Virus record (IMG/VR): IMGVR_UViG_3300030508_000047
Span: 1 to 35,038 of that record
DNA from: a virus
DNA: 35,038 nucleotides
Direction: 5' to 3' (one strand)
Part shown: positions 27,591-34,096 of the stretch, in pieces
Position numbering within the stretch: position 1 is the first letter of the stretch
Layout of the letters: each line of letters opens with the position of its first letter
Position numbers and translations under genes: made by a program
The notes under the pieces: model-generated
Databases searched by the model: none
Told to the model about the DNA's origin: nothing
The model's input: the letters and a program-made list of their open reading frames with translations, nothing else

Positions 27591-28346
27591 ATGTATAATA
27601 CAAGACCAGAAAGATTTCTCAGCCATGATCAGATTAGGGCTGTAGAAACATTTGCTTCGCTCCATATGGGAACTGGCATTAAAAGAACATACGCAATTGG
27701 TGATATTCATGGTTTGAGTGATCACCTTTTGCGTCTGTTGAAATTTATCAACACTTCTCAGCCTTTTGATACACGTCCTTCTCGATTAGTGTTTCTAGGC
27801 GATTATATCGACCGTGGAAAGGCTTCAGCAAAAGTCATTGCCATTATCCGCCTTCTACAGGAAATCATGCCAGAAAGCTCCGTAGTGGCTCTAATGGGTA
27901 ATCATGAGCATATGTTCATTTCTTATCTACGAAGCGAACGTCGTAGCCGTGTTTATCAGGAAACCTTAGATTCATTTCCGACTAACAATATTCCTGTAGA
28001 TGTCGAAGAATGGCTTGTTGACCTTCCAAGATCAGCAGAAGACGATCTACATTTTTATGTTCATGGTGGAGTTAATCCTGCATATCCTTTTGATAAGCAG
28101 GACGAATATGATATGATTTGGATGCGTGAGCCTTTCTTAAGTTCTACAAAAGACTTTGGTAAGCACGTTTTTCATGGTCATACACCTGTATGGAAGATTG
28201 ATAGTCGAGAAAATCGAACAAATGTTGATACTGGTGCAGTCTTTGGAAACTTTTTGACAGCAGCCGAAATTAAGAATGATGTCAAAAAACCAGTGTCATT
28301 TTTTATGGTAAACGAATCAGGGGCCTATTGGGATACAAATGAGTAA
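27591..28346 (+). CDS. PPP-family Ser/Thr protein phosphatase
   Basis: Calcineurin-like metallophosphatase with all family motifs in order: GDIHG (37-41), GDYIDRG (70-76), GNHEH (103-107), HGG and HGHTP. 251 aa, similar to phage lambda phosphatase (221 aa) and bacterial PrpA/PrpB. Dephosphorylates proteins, or possibly small signalling phosphates, in the cytoplasm using Mn/Fe. ATG at 27591 after AAGGAAAATT. Confidence 0.88.
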   Translation: MYNTRPERFLSHDQIRAVETFASLHMGTGIKRTYAIGDIHGLSDHLLRLLKFINTSQPFDTRPSRLVFLGDYIDRGKASAKVIAIIRLLQEIMPESSVVALMGNHEHMFISYLRSERRSRVYQETLDSFPTNNIPVDVEEWLVDLPRSAEDDLHFYVHGGVNPAYPFDKQDEYDMIWMREPFLSSTKDFGKHVFHGHTPVWKIDSRENRTNVDTGAVFGNFLTAAEIKNDVKKPVSFFMVNESGAYWDTNE

Positions 28347-28518
28347 AATTAAAGTAGAAATCGCCGAAGAAATTTTAGATAAGTTCTTCGGAATTTTTGA
28401 TGATGAAGGCATTGACATATGGCCTGATGAAGTGATAGACAGTCACAAAGAACTTGTGACTGAACTTCTTAAGGAAGCTGTTCTTGACATTCTTAGGGAA
28501 TATAACATAAAGAGTTGA
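28339..28518 (+). CDS. small acidic protein (59 aa)
   Basis: ATG overlaps the phosphatase stop by eight bases. Acidic and helical (EIAEEILDKFFGIFDDEGIDIW). Translational coupling suggests it could be a phosphatase partner, but this is only positional. Confidence 0.5.
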   Translation: MSKIKVEIAEEILDKFFGIFDDEGIDIWPDEVIDSHKELVTELLKEAVLDILREYNIKS

Positions 28519-28520
28519 AA

Positions 28521-28898
28521 ATGATTTTTCAAATTGGTGATAAGGTTGTTTCAACCACAAAAGATGTTATTGTTGTAAAAAATTGCATTTATACTGTAAA
28601 TGCAATCAAAACTACATCTAGTAATTTATCGAGTTATGGTGGAGAACAACAAGTTTATCTTCTTGAATGTGATGCATGGTTTGAAGCTAAACAATTCAAG
28701 CTTCATTCCAGAAATATGTATATCGTTGTCAAAAATTATACGTCTGTTATTTCAAGACATTATAATGATGAAGACGCTGTGAAATGGATTAAGACACAGA
28801 ACGATCCTGTAAACATTTATACAATTTTCTTGGCAGTACGAGAATTCAAGGCTGTTCAAACCATTGAGTGGAAGGAAGTAGAAAATGTCACAGTTTAA
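28521..28898 (+). CDS. hypothetical protein (125 aa)
   Basis: ATG at 28521, two bases after the previous stop. Begins MIFQIGDKVVSTTKDVIVVKNCIYTV, a beta-barrel-like (SH3/KOW-type) start; the rest is mixed. Overlaps pnuC by 14 bases with the pnuC ribosome site inside it. Function unknown. Confidence 0.55.
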   Translation: MIFQIGDKVVSTTKDVIVVKNCIYTVNAIKTTSSNLSSYGGEQQVYLLECDAWFEAKQFKLHSRNMYIVVKNYTSVISRHYNDEDAVKWIKTQNDPVNIYTIFLAVREFKAVQTIEWKEVENVTV

Positions 28899-29652
28899 GC
28901 TTAATTTTTATGGTATTCTTATTGCAAGTGTTCTGACAGCAGTTTCATATGTTGCAGGAATTTACTTCCAATGGATCGACAAGCTGAATTGGTTAGAAAT
29001 CTTTTCAGTATGTACATCATACTGGTGTACATATCTTTGTGTATTTCAGTCAAGGTTCAATTATCCGATTGGAGCAGTATCAGTCATTGCTCTAGGCGCT
29101 CTATTCTATCAGCAAAGCCTATTCGGATCAGCAGCATTACAGGTTTACTTACTTCCTTGGCTGATCTATGGATGGTTTCGTTGGGGACCAGATGACGCAA
29201 CACTTCCTATTTCTCCTATTATTTGGGGATTTTCAAGTCCGTCAGAATGGTTTTCAAGAATAAACATTTTCAATTTTTCTCAATTGAAGAATAATTGGAA
29301 TTTACTTGTAGGTGACTATACTGTTCTTTTGGTAGTAGCATACAGCCTCATTTTCTTTACATCAAAGACAATCGATGGTAATGCTGTTGCTCTTGATAGC
29401 TTTCTATTCGCCGGATCAGTTGTAGCACAACTTATGCTTGATAATAAAAAGATGGCAAACTGGTGGATTTGGATTGCAGTCGATATCGTTTCAGTGTATG
29501 AATATTGGGGCCAAGGACTTAAGGTTCTGGCTATTCAGATGGCAATTTTCATTCTAAATGCTCTTTGGGGTCTATACGAATGGAATAAGTCAAAGAAGGT
29601 CGTAATCGATAATGTCAAACTTCCTCAACCTAAAATTGGTGGATTAATCTGA
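28885..29652 (+). CDS. pnuC: PnuC-type nicotinamide riboside transporter
   Basis: Multi-pass membrane protein of 255 aa with PnuC features: seven predicted helices, the aromatic substrate region QVYLLPWLIYGWFRWG and the helix NWWIWIAVDIVSVYEYWGQG (WxxWxxxD, substrate-binding Trp and Asp). Imports nicotinamide riboside by facilitated diffusion, trapped by phosphorylation. Coupled by TGATG to nadR. Confidence 0.9.
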   Translation: MSQFKLNFYGILIASVLTAVSYVAGIYFQWIDKLNWLEIFSVCTSYWCTYLCVFQSRFNYPIGAVSVIALGALFYQQSLFGSAALQVYLLPWLIYGWFRWGPDDATLPISPIIWGFSSPSEWFSRINIFNFSQLKNNWNLLVGDYTVLLVVAYSLIFFTSKTIDGNAVALDSFLFAGSVVAQLMLDNKKMANWWIWIAVDIVSVYEYWGQGLKVLAIQMAIFILNALWGLYEWNKSKKVVIDNVKLPQPKIGGLI

Positions 29653-30671
29653 TGAATGGTCTGATCCTGATGACAGCTATGCCCCCAACAAGGGGGCATG
29701 AATTTTTAATTGAGTATGCTGAAAATTTTATGAATTCTAGTTTTAATTCAAATCTTTATGTTATGGTGAATAGTCGTTCTCACGAGCCTATCATCGAAAA
29801 TGATAAAGAAATTGCTTTTCGTAATCAATTTAAAAACAAAGATCGAATTCATTTTCATTTTTTTAATCAGGATATTGTACAAGAGCCGTCAGATCATCCT
29901 GATTTTTGGAATATTTGGCATGATATAATCTTCTCTAATGTACAGGCAAAAATTGATTTTGTTTTTGCATCAGAACTCTATGGACTTAAGCTGGCAGAAG
30001 TGCTAAGAGCTAAGTTTATTCCTGTTAATATTGGACGTGACATTCTACCTATCTCAGCTACACAAATTCGTAACGATCCGCTCAAGAATTTTGAATGGAT
30101 CATGCCAGAATTTCAAAAGATGGTAAGGCAGACTGTTACAATCTTCGGTCCTGAGAGCGTAGGCAAGACTACCCTGTCCAAGGCTCTATCCAAGGAAATT
30201 AATGGTCATCTGGTTCCTGAATGGGCCAGAGAATACCTAGAGACTGTTGGCTCTGACATTACCGAAGATAAGATGAAAATTATCATTGATGGACAGAAAT
30301 CATTACAACAGTCTGTTATTTCTTTTGAAAATAAGCCTTTTATCATTCAGGATACCGACCTGTTTTCCACATTAGGATTTTATAGGTTGTGGCGTGGTAA
30401 TAATCCTAAATTGGTAGAAACATTGGCTATATATCTCGCTTCAGATTTGTATATTCTTCCAAATGATAAAATTCCTTTTACACCAGATCAGCTTCGATTT
30501 GGTGGCGACAAGAGGGAGAGTGATAATTCATTTTGGATTAATATTCTAGAAGAATATTCACTACCTTATTACGTGCTTCAGTCATGGAGTCCAGAAGCCC
30601 AATTGCAAGAAGCTGCAAAATATTGTCGAAACTTTTTTAATAAAAAAATTAATTGGAGATTTGAGCGATAA
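29652..30671 (+). CDS. nadR: NadR-like bifunctional NMN adenylyltransferase / NR kinase
   Basis: 339 aa. N-terminal nucleotidylyltransferase domain with PPTRGH (11-16, the GxxH-type site) and ISATQIR (134-140, the ISxTxxR motif). C-terminal P-loop kinase domain with GPESVGKTTL (166-175) as in NadR ribosylnicotinamide kinases. Lacks the N-terminal HTH repressor domain of enterobacterial NadR. With PnuC it forms a full route NR to NMN to NAD+. ATG overlaps the pnuC stop (TGATG). The PPTRGH codons lie in a GC-rich hairpin (29679-29699). Confidence 0.9.
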   Translation: MNGLILMTAMPPTRGHEFLIEYAENFMNSSFNSNLYVMVNSRSHEPIIENDKEIAFRNQFKNKDRIHFHFFNQDIVQEPSDHPDFWNIWHDIIFSNVQAKIDFVFASELYGLKLAEVLRAKFIPVNIGRDILPISATQIRNDPLKNFEWIMPEFQKMVRQTVTIFGPESVGKTTLSKALSKEINGHLVPEWAREYLETVGSDITEDKMKIIIDGQKSLQQSVISFENKPFIIQDTDLFSTLGFYRLWRGNNPKLVETLAIYLASDLYILPNDKIPFTPDQLRFGGDKRESDNSFWINILEEYSLPYYVLQSWSPEAQLQEAAKYCRNFFNKKINWRFER

Positions 30672-30856
30672 TGCAAGACAGACTTGAAAATCTTAAAGCT
30701 GCAAGATGTTGGAAAGATGAACATTCTTATGGTAAATCATGTTCCAGTTGGATAGGTTTATCTAAATTTGATGTGGAATGGGCTGTTTTTGAGATAGAGA
30801 CTTTACGAGAAAAATTAAAGGAAAAATACGCAAAAAATCCTCCTTTAATGCGTTGA
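30671..30856 (+). CDS. small protein (61 aa)
   Basis: TAATG overlap with nadR. Contains CW..HSYGKSCSSW, then a helical FDVEWAVFEIETLREKLKEKY. Unknown; probably translated by reinitiation. Confidence 0.5.
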   Translation: MQDRLENLKAARCWKDEHSYGKSCSSWIGLSKFDVEWAVFEIETLREKLKEKYAKNPPLMR

Positions 30857-30881
30857 CAAAGGCTCTTTAAGAGGGTATACC
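30853..30881 (+). promoter_or_regulatory. sigma70-like promoter for the amidoligase operon
   Basis: TTGACA at 30853-30858, 17-bp spacer, TATACC at 30876-30881 (4 of 6). Overlaps the upstream stop; leader about 25 bases. Confidence 0.7.
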
Positions 30882-30914
30882 TATTTACATGATGAACAAC
30901 CGAGAGGTTTTGAA

Positions 30915-31967
30915 ATGATCACCGACCGTTCCTTTGGAATTGAAATTGAATTCGTGTTTCCTGATAATCATTATGGCGATTATGATGATTTTGCTCAGCT
31001 TGTCTCTGGGCAAGGTATCGATTGCCGTAACAAGGGTTATTCTCACAATATTGTTAATTATTGGAAACTTGTTCCTGATGGTTCTGTGGCTGGTGGGGCC
31101 GAGATTGTTTCGCCCATTCTTCGTGGTGAAGAAGGTGTTGAGCAAGTCGTCAAGATGTGCAATATTCTGCGTAAGCTGAATTGCAAAGTCAATAACACCT
31201 GTGGTCTTCATGTCCATATCGGTGTCGAAAAGGAAGTTGAAGAAAATGATGTCAAATTCTTCAAGAATTTGCTTCGCATCTATACCTCTTTTGAGCATGT
31301 GATCGACAGCTTCATGCCTCCTTCTCGTCGTGCAAGTGCCAACAGCTATTGTGCTTCTCTGAAGGATATTAACCCTCAGTCTACCGAAGAATTCAAGACT
31401 GTTGCCGACGTTATGAGGGCTCGTTTTGGTCGTTATTATAAGATCAATATGGAAAGCCTGAATAACTACAAGACTGTTGAATTTCGTCAACATTCTGGTA
31501 CTCTGGACGGCACCAAGATTGTTTCTTGGATTAATTTCTGCTTTAAGATCGTCGAAAAGGCAAAAACTGAAATTCCTGAAGTCTTCGCTCCTTCCATGAT
31601 CGAAGAAACTGTTTTACAAAATCCTGTTATGCCTTATATTCGTCATCGTTATTCTGCTGAAAAATATATTGTTGATCTGCTTTTCAGCAGGGGTCAACAA
31701 GGTTTGACCACTGAAGAAGCCAAAAGAGCTTTTGAGGCTACTACTTCTCTTGGTGCAATCATCAGGAAGCATGATATTCCTGTTAAGGTTGTTCAGGAAG
31801 GTCACAAAAAGCGTTTCATTGTGTCTCCGGTCGAAAAGAAAGTGAAGAAGTTTCAGTATCGTACCGATCCCAATTTCTTCAATTTCGACAATCTGATCAA
31901 GTTCGTCGGATTGAATAATCTAGAAACTGCGTTCTTTCAGGAACGTATGGAAAGTCTTAACGCCTAA
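30915..31967 (+). CDS. amidoligase (glutamine-synthetase-like fold)
   Basis: ATG at 30915 with GAGAGG upstream. The 350-aa protein has the amidoligase-2 pattern: FGIEIEF near the N-terminus (metal-binding Glu), PDGSVAGGAEIVSP, TCGLHVHIG, and TVEFRQHSGTLDG. These enzymes make amide bonds between carboxylates and amines using ATP. Extra C-terminal region (about 225-350) is helical and basic. Next gene is a gamma-glutamylcyclotransferase-like protein, the association described for amidoligase systems predicted to build or modify peptides. Its codon use is slightly richer in G/C than its neighbours. Confidence 0.85.
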   Translation: MITDRSFGIEIEFVFPDNHYGDYDDFAQLVSGQGIDCRNKGYSHNIVNYWKLVPDGSVAGGAEIVSPILRGEEGVEQVVKMCNILRKLNCKVNNTCGLHVHIGVEKEVEENDVKFFKNLLRIYTSFEHVIDSFMPPSRRASANSYCASLKDINPQSTEEFKTVADVMRARFGRYYKINMESLNNYKTVEFRQHSGTLDGTKIVSWINFCFKIVEKAKTEIPEVFAPSMIEETVLQNPVMPYIRHRYSAEKYIVDLLFSRGQQGLTTEEAKRAFEATTSLGAIIRKHDIPVKVVQEGHKKRFIVSPVEKKVKKFQYRTDPNFFNFDNLIKFVGLNNLETAFFQERMESLNA

Positions 31968-31981
31968 TAGGAGTGGAATAT

Positions 31982-32431
31982 ATGCTTTATCTTGCTTATG
32001 GTAGCAATCTCAATGTCGAACAAATGAAGTGGCGTTGTCCAGATGCCACCCCTGTAAAGGGTTTGGCAATTGATAAATATAAACTGGTGTTTAAATATTT
32101 TGCAGATATTGAAAAGGATGATGATAGCATCCTTTATGCTGGTTTGTGGGATATTACGCCAAAGTGTGAAGAAAGCCTAGATCACTATGAAGGTGTAGAT
32201 AATCAGCTTTATTTTAAGCGATATTTTCGCTATAAGGGTGATCCTGTTCTTTATTACAAGATGAATAATTATAAGATCGAAAAGCCAAGTCGATCTTATG
32301 TTCAGACTATTGCCAAGGGCTATAAAGATTTTAGTCTACCTGAAAGGTTCCTATATGAAAGTGTAGGAAAGGCAATTCAGTTTGAAGAAGAATTCAAATA
32401 CTTTGAACCAGAGGAAGAAACCTTTAAATGA
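31982..32431 (+). CDS. gamma-glutamylcyclotransferase-like (AIG2/GGCT) protein
   Basis: ATG at 31982 with AGGAGTG upstream; the in-frame GTG at 31973 lies within the ribosome site. YLAYGSNLNVEQMKWRCPDA is the GGCT signature (YGSNL), with the likely catalytic Glu in LDHYEGV. 149 aa, normal length. These enzymes cleave gamma-glutamyl amines to release 5-oxoproline. Directly follows the amidoligase, so it may trim or recycle its product. Confidence 0.85.
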   Translation: MLYLAYGSNLNVEQMKWRCPDATPVKGLAIDKYKLVFKYFADIEKDDDSILYAGLWDITPKCEESLDHYEGVDNQLYFKRYFRYKGDPVLYYKMNNYKIEKPSRSYVQTIAKGYKDFSLPERFLYESVGKAIQFEEEFKYFEPEEETFK

Positions 32432-32634
32432 AAACTTTTAGATACATTGATAATGACGCTCGTCGAAATATTACAGATGGACGAGAGCTTGATCATGTTC
32501 CACAACAAGGGGAAATAATTTCCCCTTTTAATACCCCTAACGGACGAGTAATTTGGGAAGTTGTCTATGTCGAGGATATTGACTTAGACTATACATTCGT
32601 ATATGTTCGTCACAAAGGCTTTCAAAAAGAATGA
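32428..32634 (+). CDS. small protein (68 aa)
   Basis: ATGA overlap with the GGCT-like gene. Beta-type, IISPFNTPNGRVIWEVVYVEDID. Unknown; may belong to the amidoligase operon. Confidence 0.55.
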   Translation: MKTFRYIDNDARRNITDGRELDHVPQQGEIISPFNTPNGRVIWEVVYVEDIDLDYTFVYVRHKGFQKE

Positions 32635-32792
32635 ATAATCTTCTTCCTTCTAAGCCTAAAGAATCAAAAAATAAAAAGACGTGGTATCTAACCGACGATC
32701 AAGTACGTGAAATTAATAGACAGATAGAAGAAAATGAGTCCCTTAAGAAAGAAAAGACTTCTAATGCTGGCAACCAAGCCAGCAAATCATAA
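32631..32792 (+). CDS. small basic protein (53 aa)
   Basis: ATGA overlap with the upstream gene. Lys-rich start (KPKESKNKKTWYLTDDQ) and a helix (VREINRQIEENESLKKEK). Unknown. Confidence 0.5.
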   Translation: MNNLLPSKPKESKNKKTWYLTDDQVREINRQIEENESLKKEKTSNAGNQASKS

Positions 32793-32952
32793 AAGATTTT
32801 ATTCCGAGTATTGCATTTTAATGCAAGAAGGTTTAGTATATTGGACGTTAGGAACAGCCTTTCTTTCCATAGCTGGTGAGAAAGAACTAGAATCCCTTAT
32901 TATGGAGAAGAACAATGTCCGACAAGCAGAAAAAGTCCAAGCCACCATATGA
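32734..32952 (+). CDS. small protein (72 aa)
   Basis: Overlaps the previous ORF by 59 bases in another frame; a later in-frame ATG at 32764 is an alternative start. FYSEYCILMQEGLVYWTLGTAFLSIAGEKELESL reads like a real folded protein. No good ribosome site. Confidence 0.45.
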   Translation: MSPLRKKRLLMLATKPANHKRFYSEYCILMQEGLVYWTLGTAFLSIAGEKELESLIMEKNNVRQAEKVQATI

Positions 32953-33106
32953 AGGGCTCAAGAACGTCTCTGAGAGCTTTACCATGACCCTTTTAGAGGG
33001 AACCGAGGCTACCTTCGCCATTTTCGACGGAAGCCAGTCAGTGGCCCTTATAACGGTCGTAGATAAGTCCCGCAAATATAAGATCACAATGATGGAGATT
33101 GAGTGA
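32915..33106 (+). CDS. small protein (63 aa)
   Basis: ATG at 32915 after GGAGAAGAACA. Lys/Pro-rich start then beta-type FAIFDGSQSVALITVVD. Unknown. TGATG overlap with the HD gene. Confidence 0.55.
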   Translation: MSDKQKKSKPPYEGLKNVSESFTMTLLEGTEATFAIFDGSQSVALITVVDKSRKYKITMMEIE

Positions 33107-33585
33107 TGGAAACCGGATTTACAGCCAAGGCTCGTTTTGTAGCATTCTCCCTTCATGAAGGCAAGATGTATGGACGTTTTCCATATTGCTTTCATCTTGC
33201 AGATGTGGTAAAAAACCTCGTCAAGTTTAATTACGACGACGAAGATATGATTGCTGCCGGTTATCTTCATGACGTGATCGAGGATTGTGGACAGTCCGAA
33301 GATGGTTTGTCTGACTTATTCAATCCAAAGGTTGCCAAACTCGTTGCGGCTGTATCAGGAAAGGGTGTAAACCGTAAGGAAAAGAAAGCCGACATGATTG
33401 CCAAGCTTCAGGCTTATCCAAAGGCAGTCCCTTTGAAGATGGCCGACCGTATGGCTAATATTCAAAATTGCAAAGAATTTAACCCTCGTATGTTGGATAT
33501 GTATCGAAAAGAAATGTTTGACTATCAACAGCTTTTCAGCAATACTAATTACAACATGTGGATCGCAATGGAGAATTTACTATGA
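33106..33585 (+). CDS. HD-domain (p)ppGpp-hydrolase-like protein
   Basis: ATG at 33106 (TGATG) with GGAG seven bases upstream. YCFHLADVVKNLVKF, EDMIAAGYLHDVIEDCG and VPLKMADRMANIQN follow the RelA/SpoT HD hydrolase order (H, HD with ED, and a later D). 159 aa, single domain like the small alarmone hydrolase Mesh1/SAH. Likely removes pyrophosphate from ppGpp or related nucleotides, which would counter a stringent-type host response. Substrate not proven. Confidence 0.78.
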   Translation: METGFTAKARFVAFSLHEGKMYGRFPYCFHLADVVKNLVKFNYDDEDMIAAGYLHDVIEDCGQSEDGLSDLFNPKVAKLVAAVSGKGVNRKEKKADMIAKLQAYPKAVPLKMADRMANIQNCKEFNPRMLDMYRKEMFDYQQLFSNTNYNMWIAMENLL

Positions 33586-33760
33586 ATAAATTTTTTAAAG
33601 CATTTTTTGAATGGGAAAATGTAAGACCAGCTTTAAACTGGATGGCTATACCCTTGCTTATATGGGTGGAACGATTAGTGGTGATAACCCTACATTCACT
33701 ACATTTTGGTTCATTGGAGTGTCTGTGTTAGCTGTAGCCTGTTATTTGGATAAACTATGA
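33582..33760 (+). pseudogene. frameshifted small membrane protein gene
   Basis: ATG at 33582 (after GGAGAATTTACT) begins MNKFFKAFFEWENVRPALNW and reads to a stop at 33731. From about 33659 the -1 frame reads YMGGTISGDNPTFTTFWFIGVSVLAVACYLDKL to a stop at 33760, which looks like the natural continuation with a membrane helix. A one-base deletion near 33657-33662, or programmed frameshifting, would join them. No canonical slippery heptamer is present. Confidence 0.55.
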
Positions 33761-33906
33761 CATTATCAGTTACAGGGCTATCATTCGCAGGCGGATGTCT
33801 TTTTATGAATGCAAATCCTTGGATTTGCGGAATAGGATTTTTTATGTTTCTCGGAGCAGAACTTATAGCAGAACTTATAGCAGAACTTATAGCAGAACTT
33901 AATTAG
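33757..33906 (+). CDS. small membrane protein with AELI repeats (49 aa)
   Basis: ATGA overlap with the previous stop. Hydrophobic glycine-rich helix (GIGFFMFLGAE) followed by AELIAELIAELIAELN, encoded by a 12-bp tandem repeat. Unknown. Its 3' end overlaps a minus-strand endonuclease remnant. Confidence 0.45.
   Translation: MTLSVTGLSFAGGCLFMNANPWICGIGFFMFLGAELIAELIAELIAELN
33856..33900 (+). repeat. 12-bp tandem repeat
   Basis: GCAGAACTTATA in three perfect copies plus nine bases of a fourth; in frame, giving Ala-Glu-Leu-Ile units. Copy number may vary between isolates. Confidence 0.9.
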
Positions 33907-33985
33907 AAAATTGATTATAACGCTTATGTTTACGATCAGACCATATGTAAACAAATCCATATTTTTCTTTTTTAATTTTAGACAA
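33899..33985 (-). pseudogene. GIY-YIG endonuclease N-terminal remnant
   Basis: TTG at 33983-33985 (minus strand) with AGGAG seven bases upstream. The 28-aa frame reads MSKIKKEKYGFVYIWSDRKHKRYN and stops; GFVYIWSDRKHKRY is the first half of the GIY-YIG domain, the rest is gone. It sits between the last forward gene and gp23 and keeps the hairpin/late-box leader of the intact endonucleases. Confidence 0.7.
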
Positions 33986-33988
33986 AAT

Positions 33989-34028
33989 AATACTCCTGTA
34001 AATTTTGAATTATACAGGAGTATTTATT
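33989..34028 (-). promoter_or_regulatory. late box and Shine-Dalgarno-hiding hairpin of the GIY-YIG remnant
   Basis: Perfect 12-bp stem AATACTCCTGTA (33989-34000) / TACAGGAGTATT (34013-34024) with a 12-base loop; on the minus strand the 3' arm holds AGGAG. AATAAATA (34021-34028, minus; 7 of 8 late consensus) would start transcription near 34015, leaving most of the 5' arm out. Confidence 0.6.
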
Positions 34029-34045
34029 GTTTGTAAAGTAAATTT

Positions 34046-34093
34046 TATGTGGATTACAAACTTTTTATTAAGTAATCCACATAAAAAGTTTGT
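34046..34093. terminator. convergent-region hairpin, two interlocked inverted repeats
   Basis: TATGTGGATTAC (34046-34057) pairs with GTAATCCACATA (34072-34083). ACAAACTTTTTAT (34056-34068) pairs with ATAAAAAGTTTGT (34081-34093). The two stems interlock, so they can form either alternative hairpins or a pseudoknot. Position between convergent transcripts suggests a bidirectional terminator. Confidence 0.65.
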
Positions 34094-34096
34094 ATT

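Noticed and set aside
30885-31493. Long minus-strand ORF (about 200 codons) opposite the amidoligase gene
   Set aside because: Antisense shadow of a strongly conserved coding sequence; its translation shows no family motif and no ribosome site.
33856-33900. CRISPR-like repeat
   Set aside because: Units are 12 bp and directly adjacent with no spacers; it is an in-frame tandem repeat.
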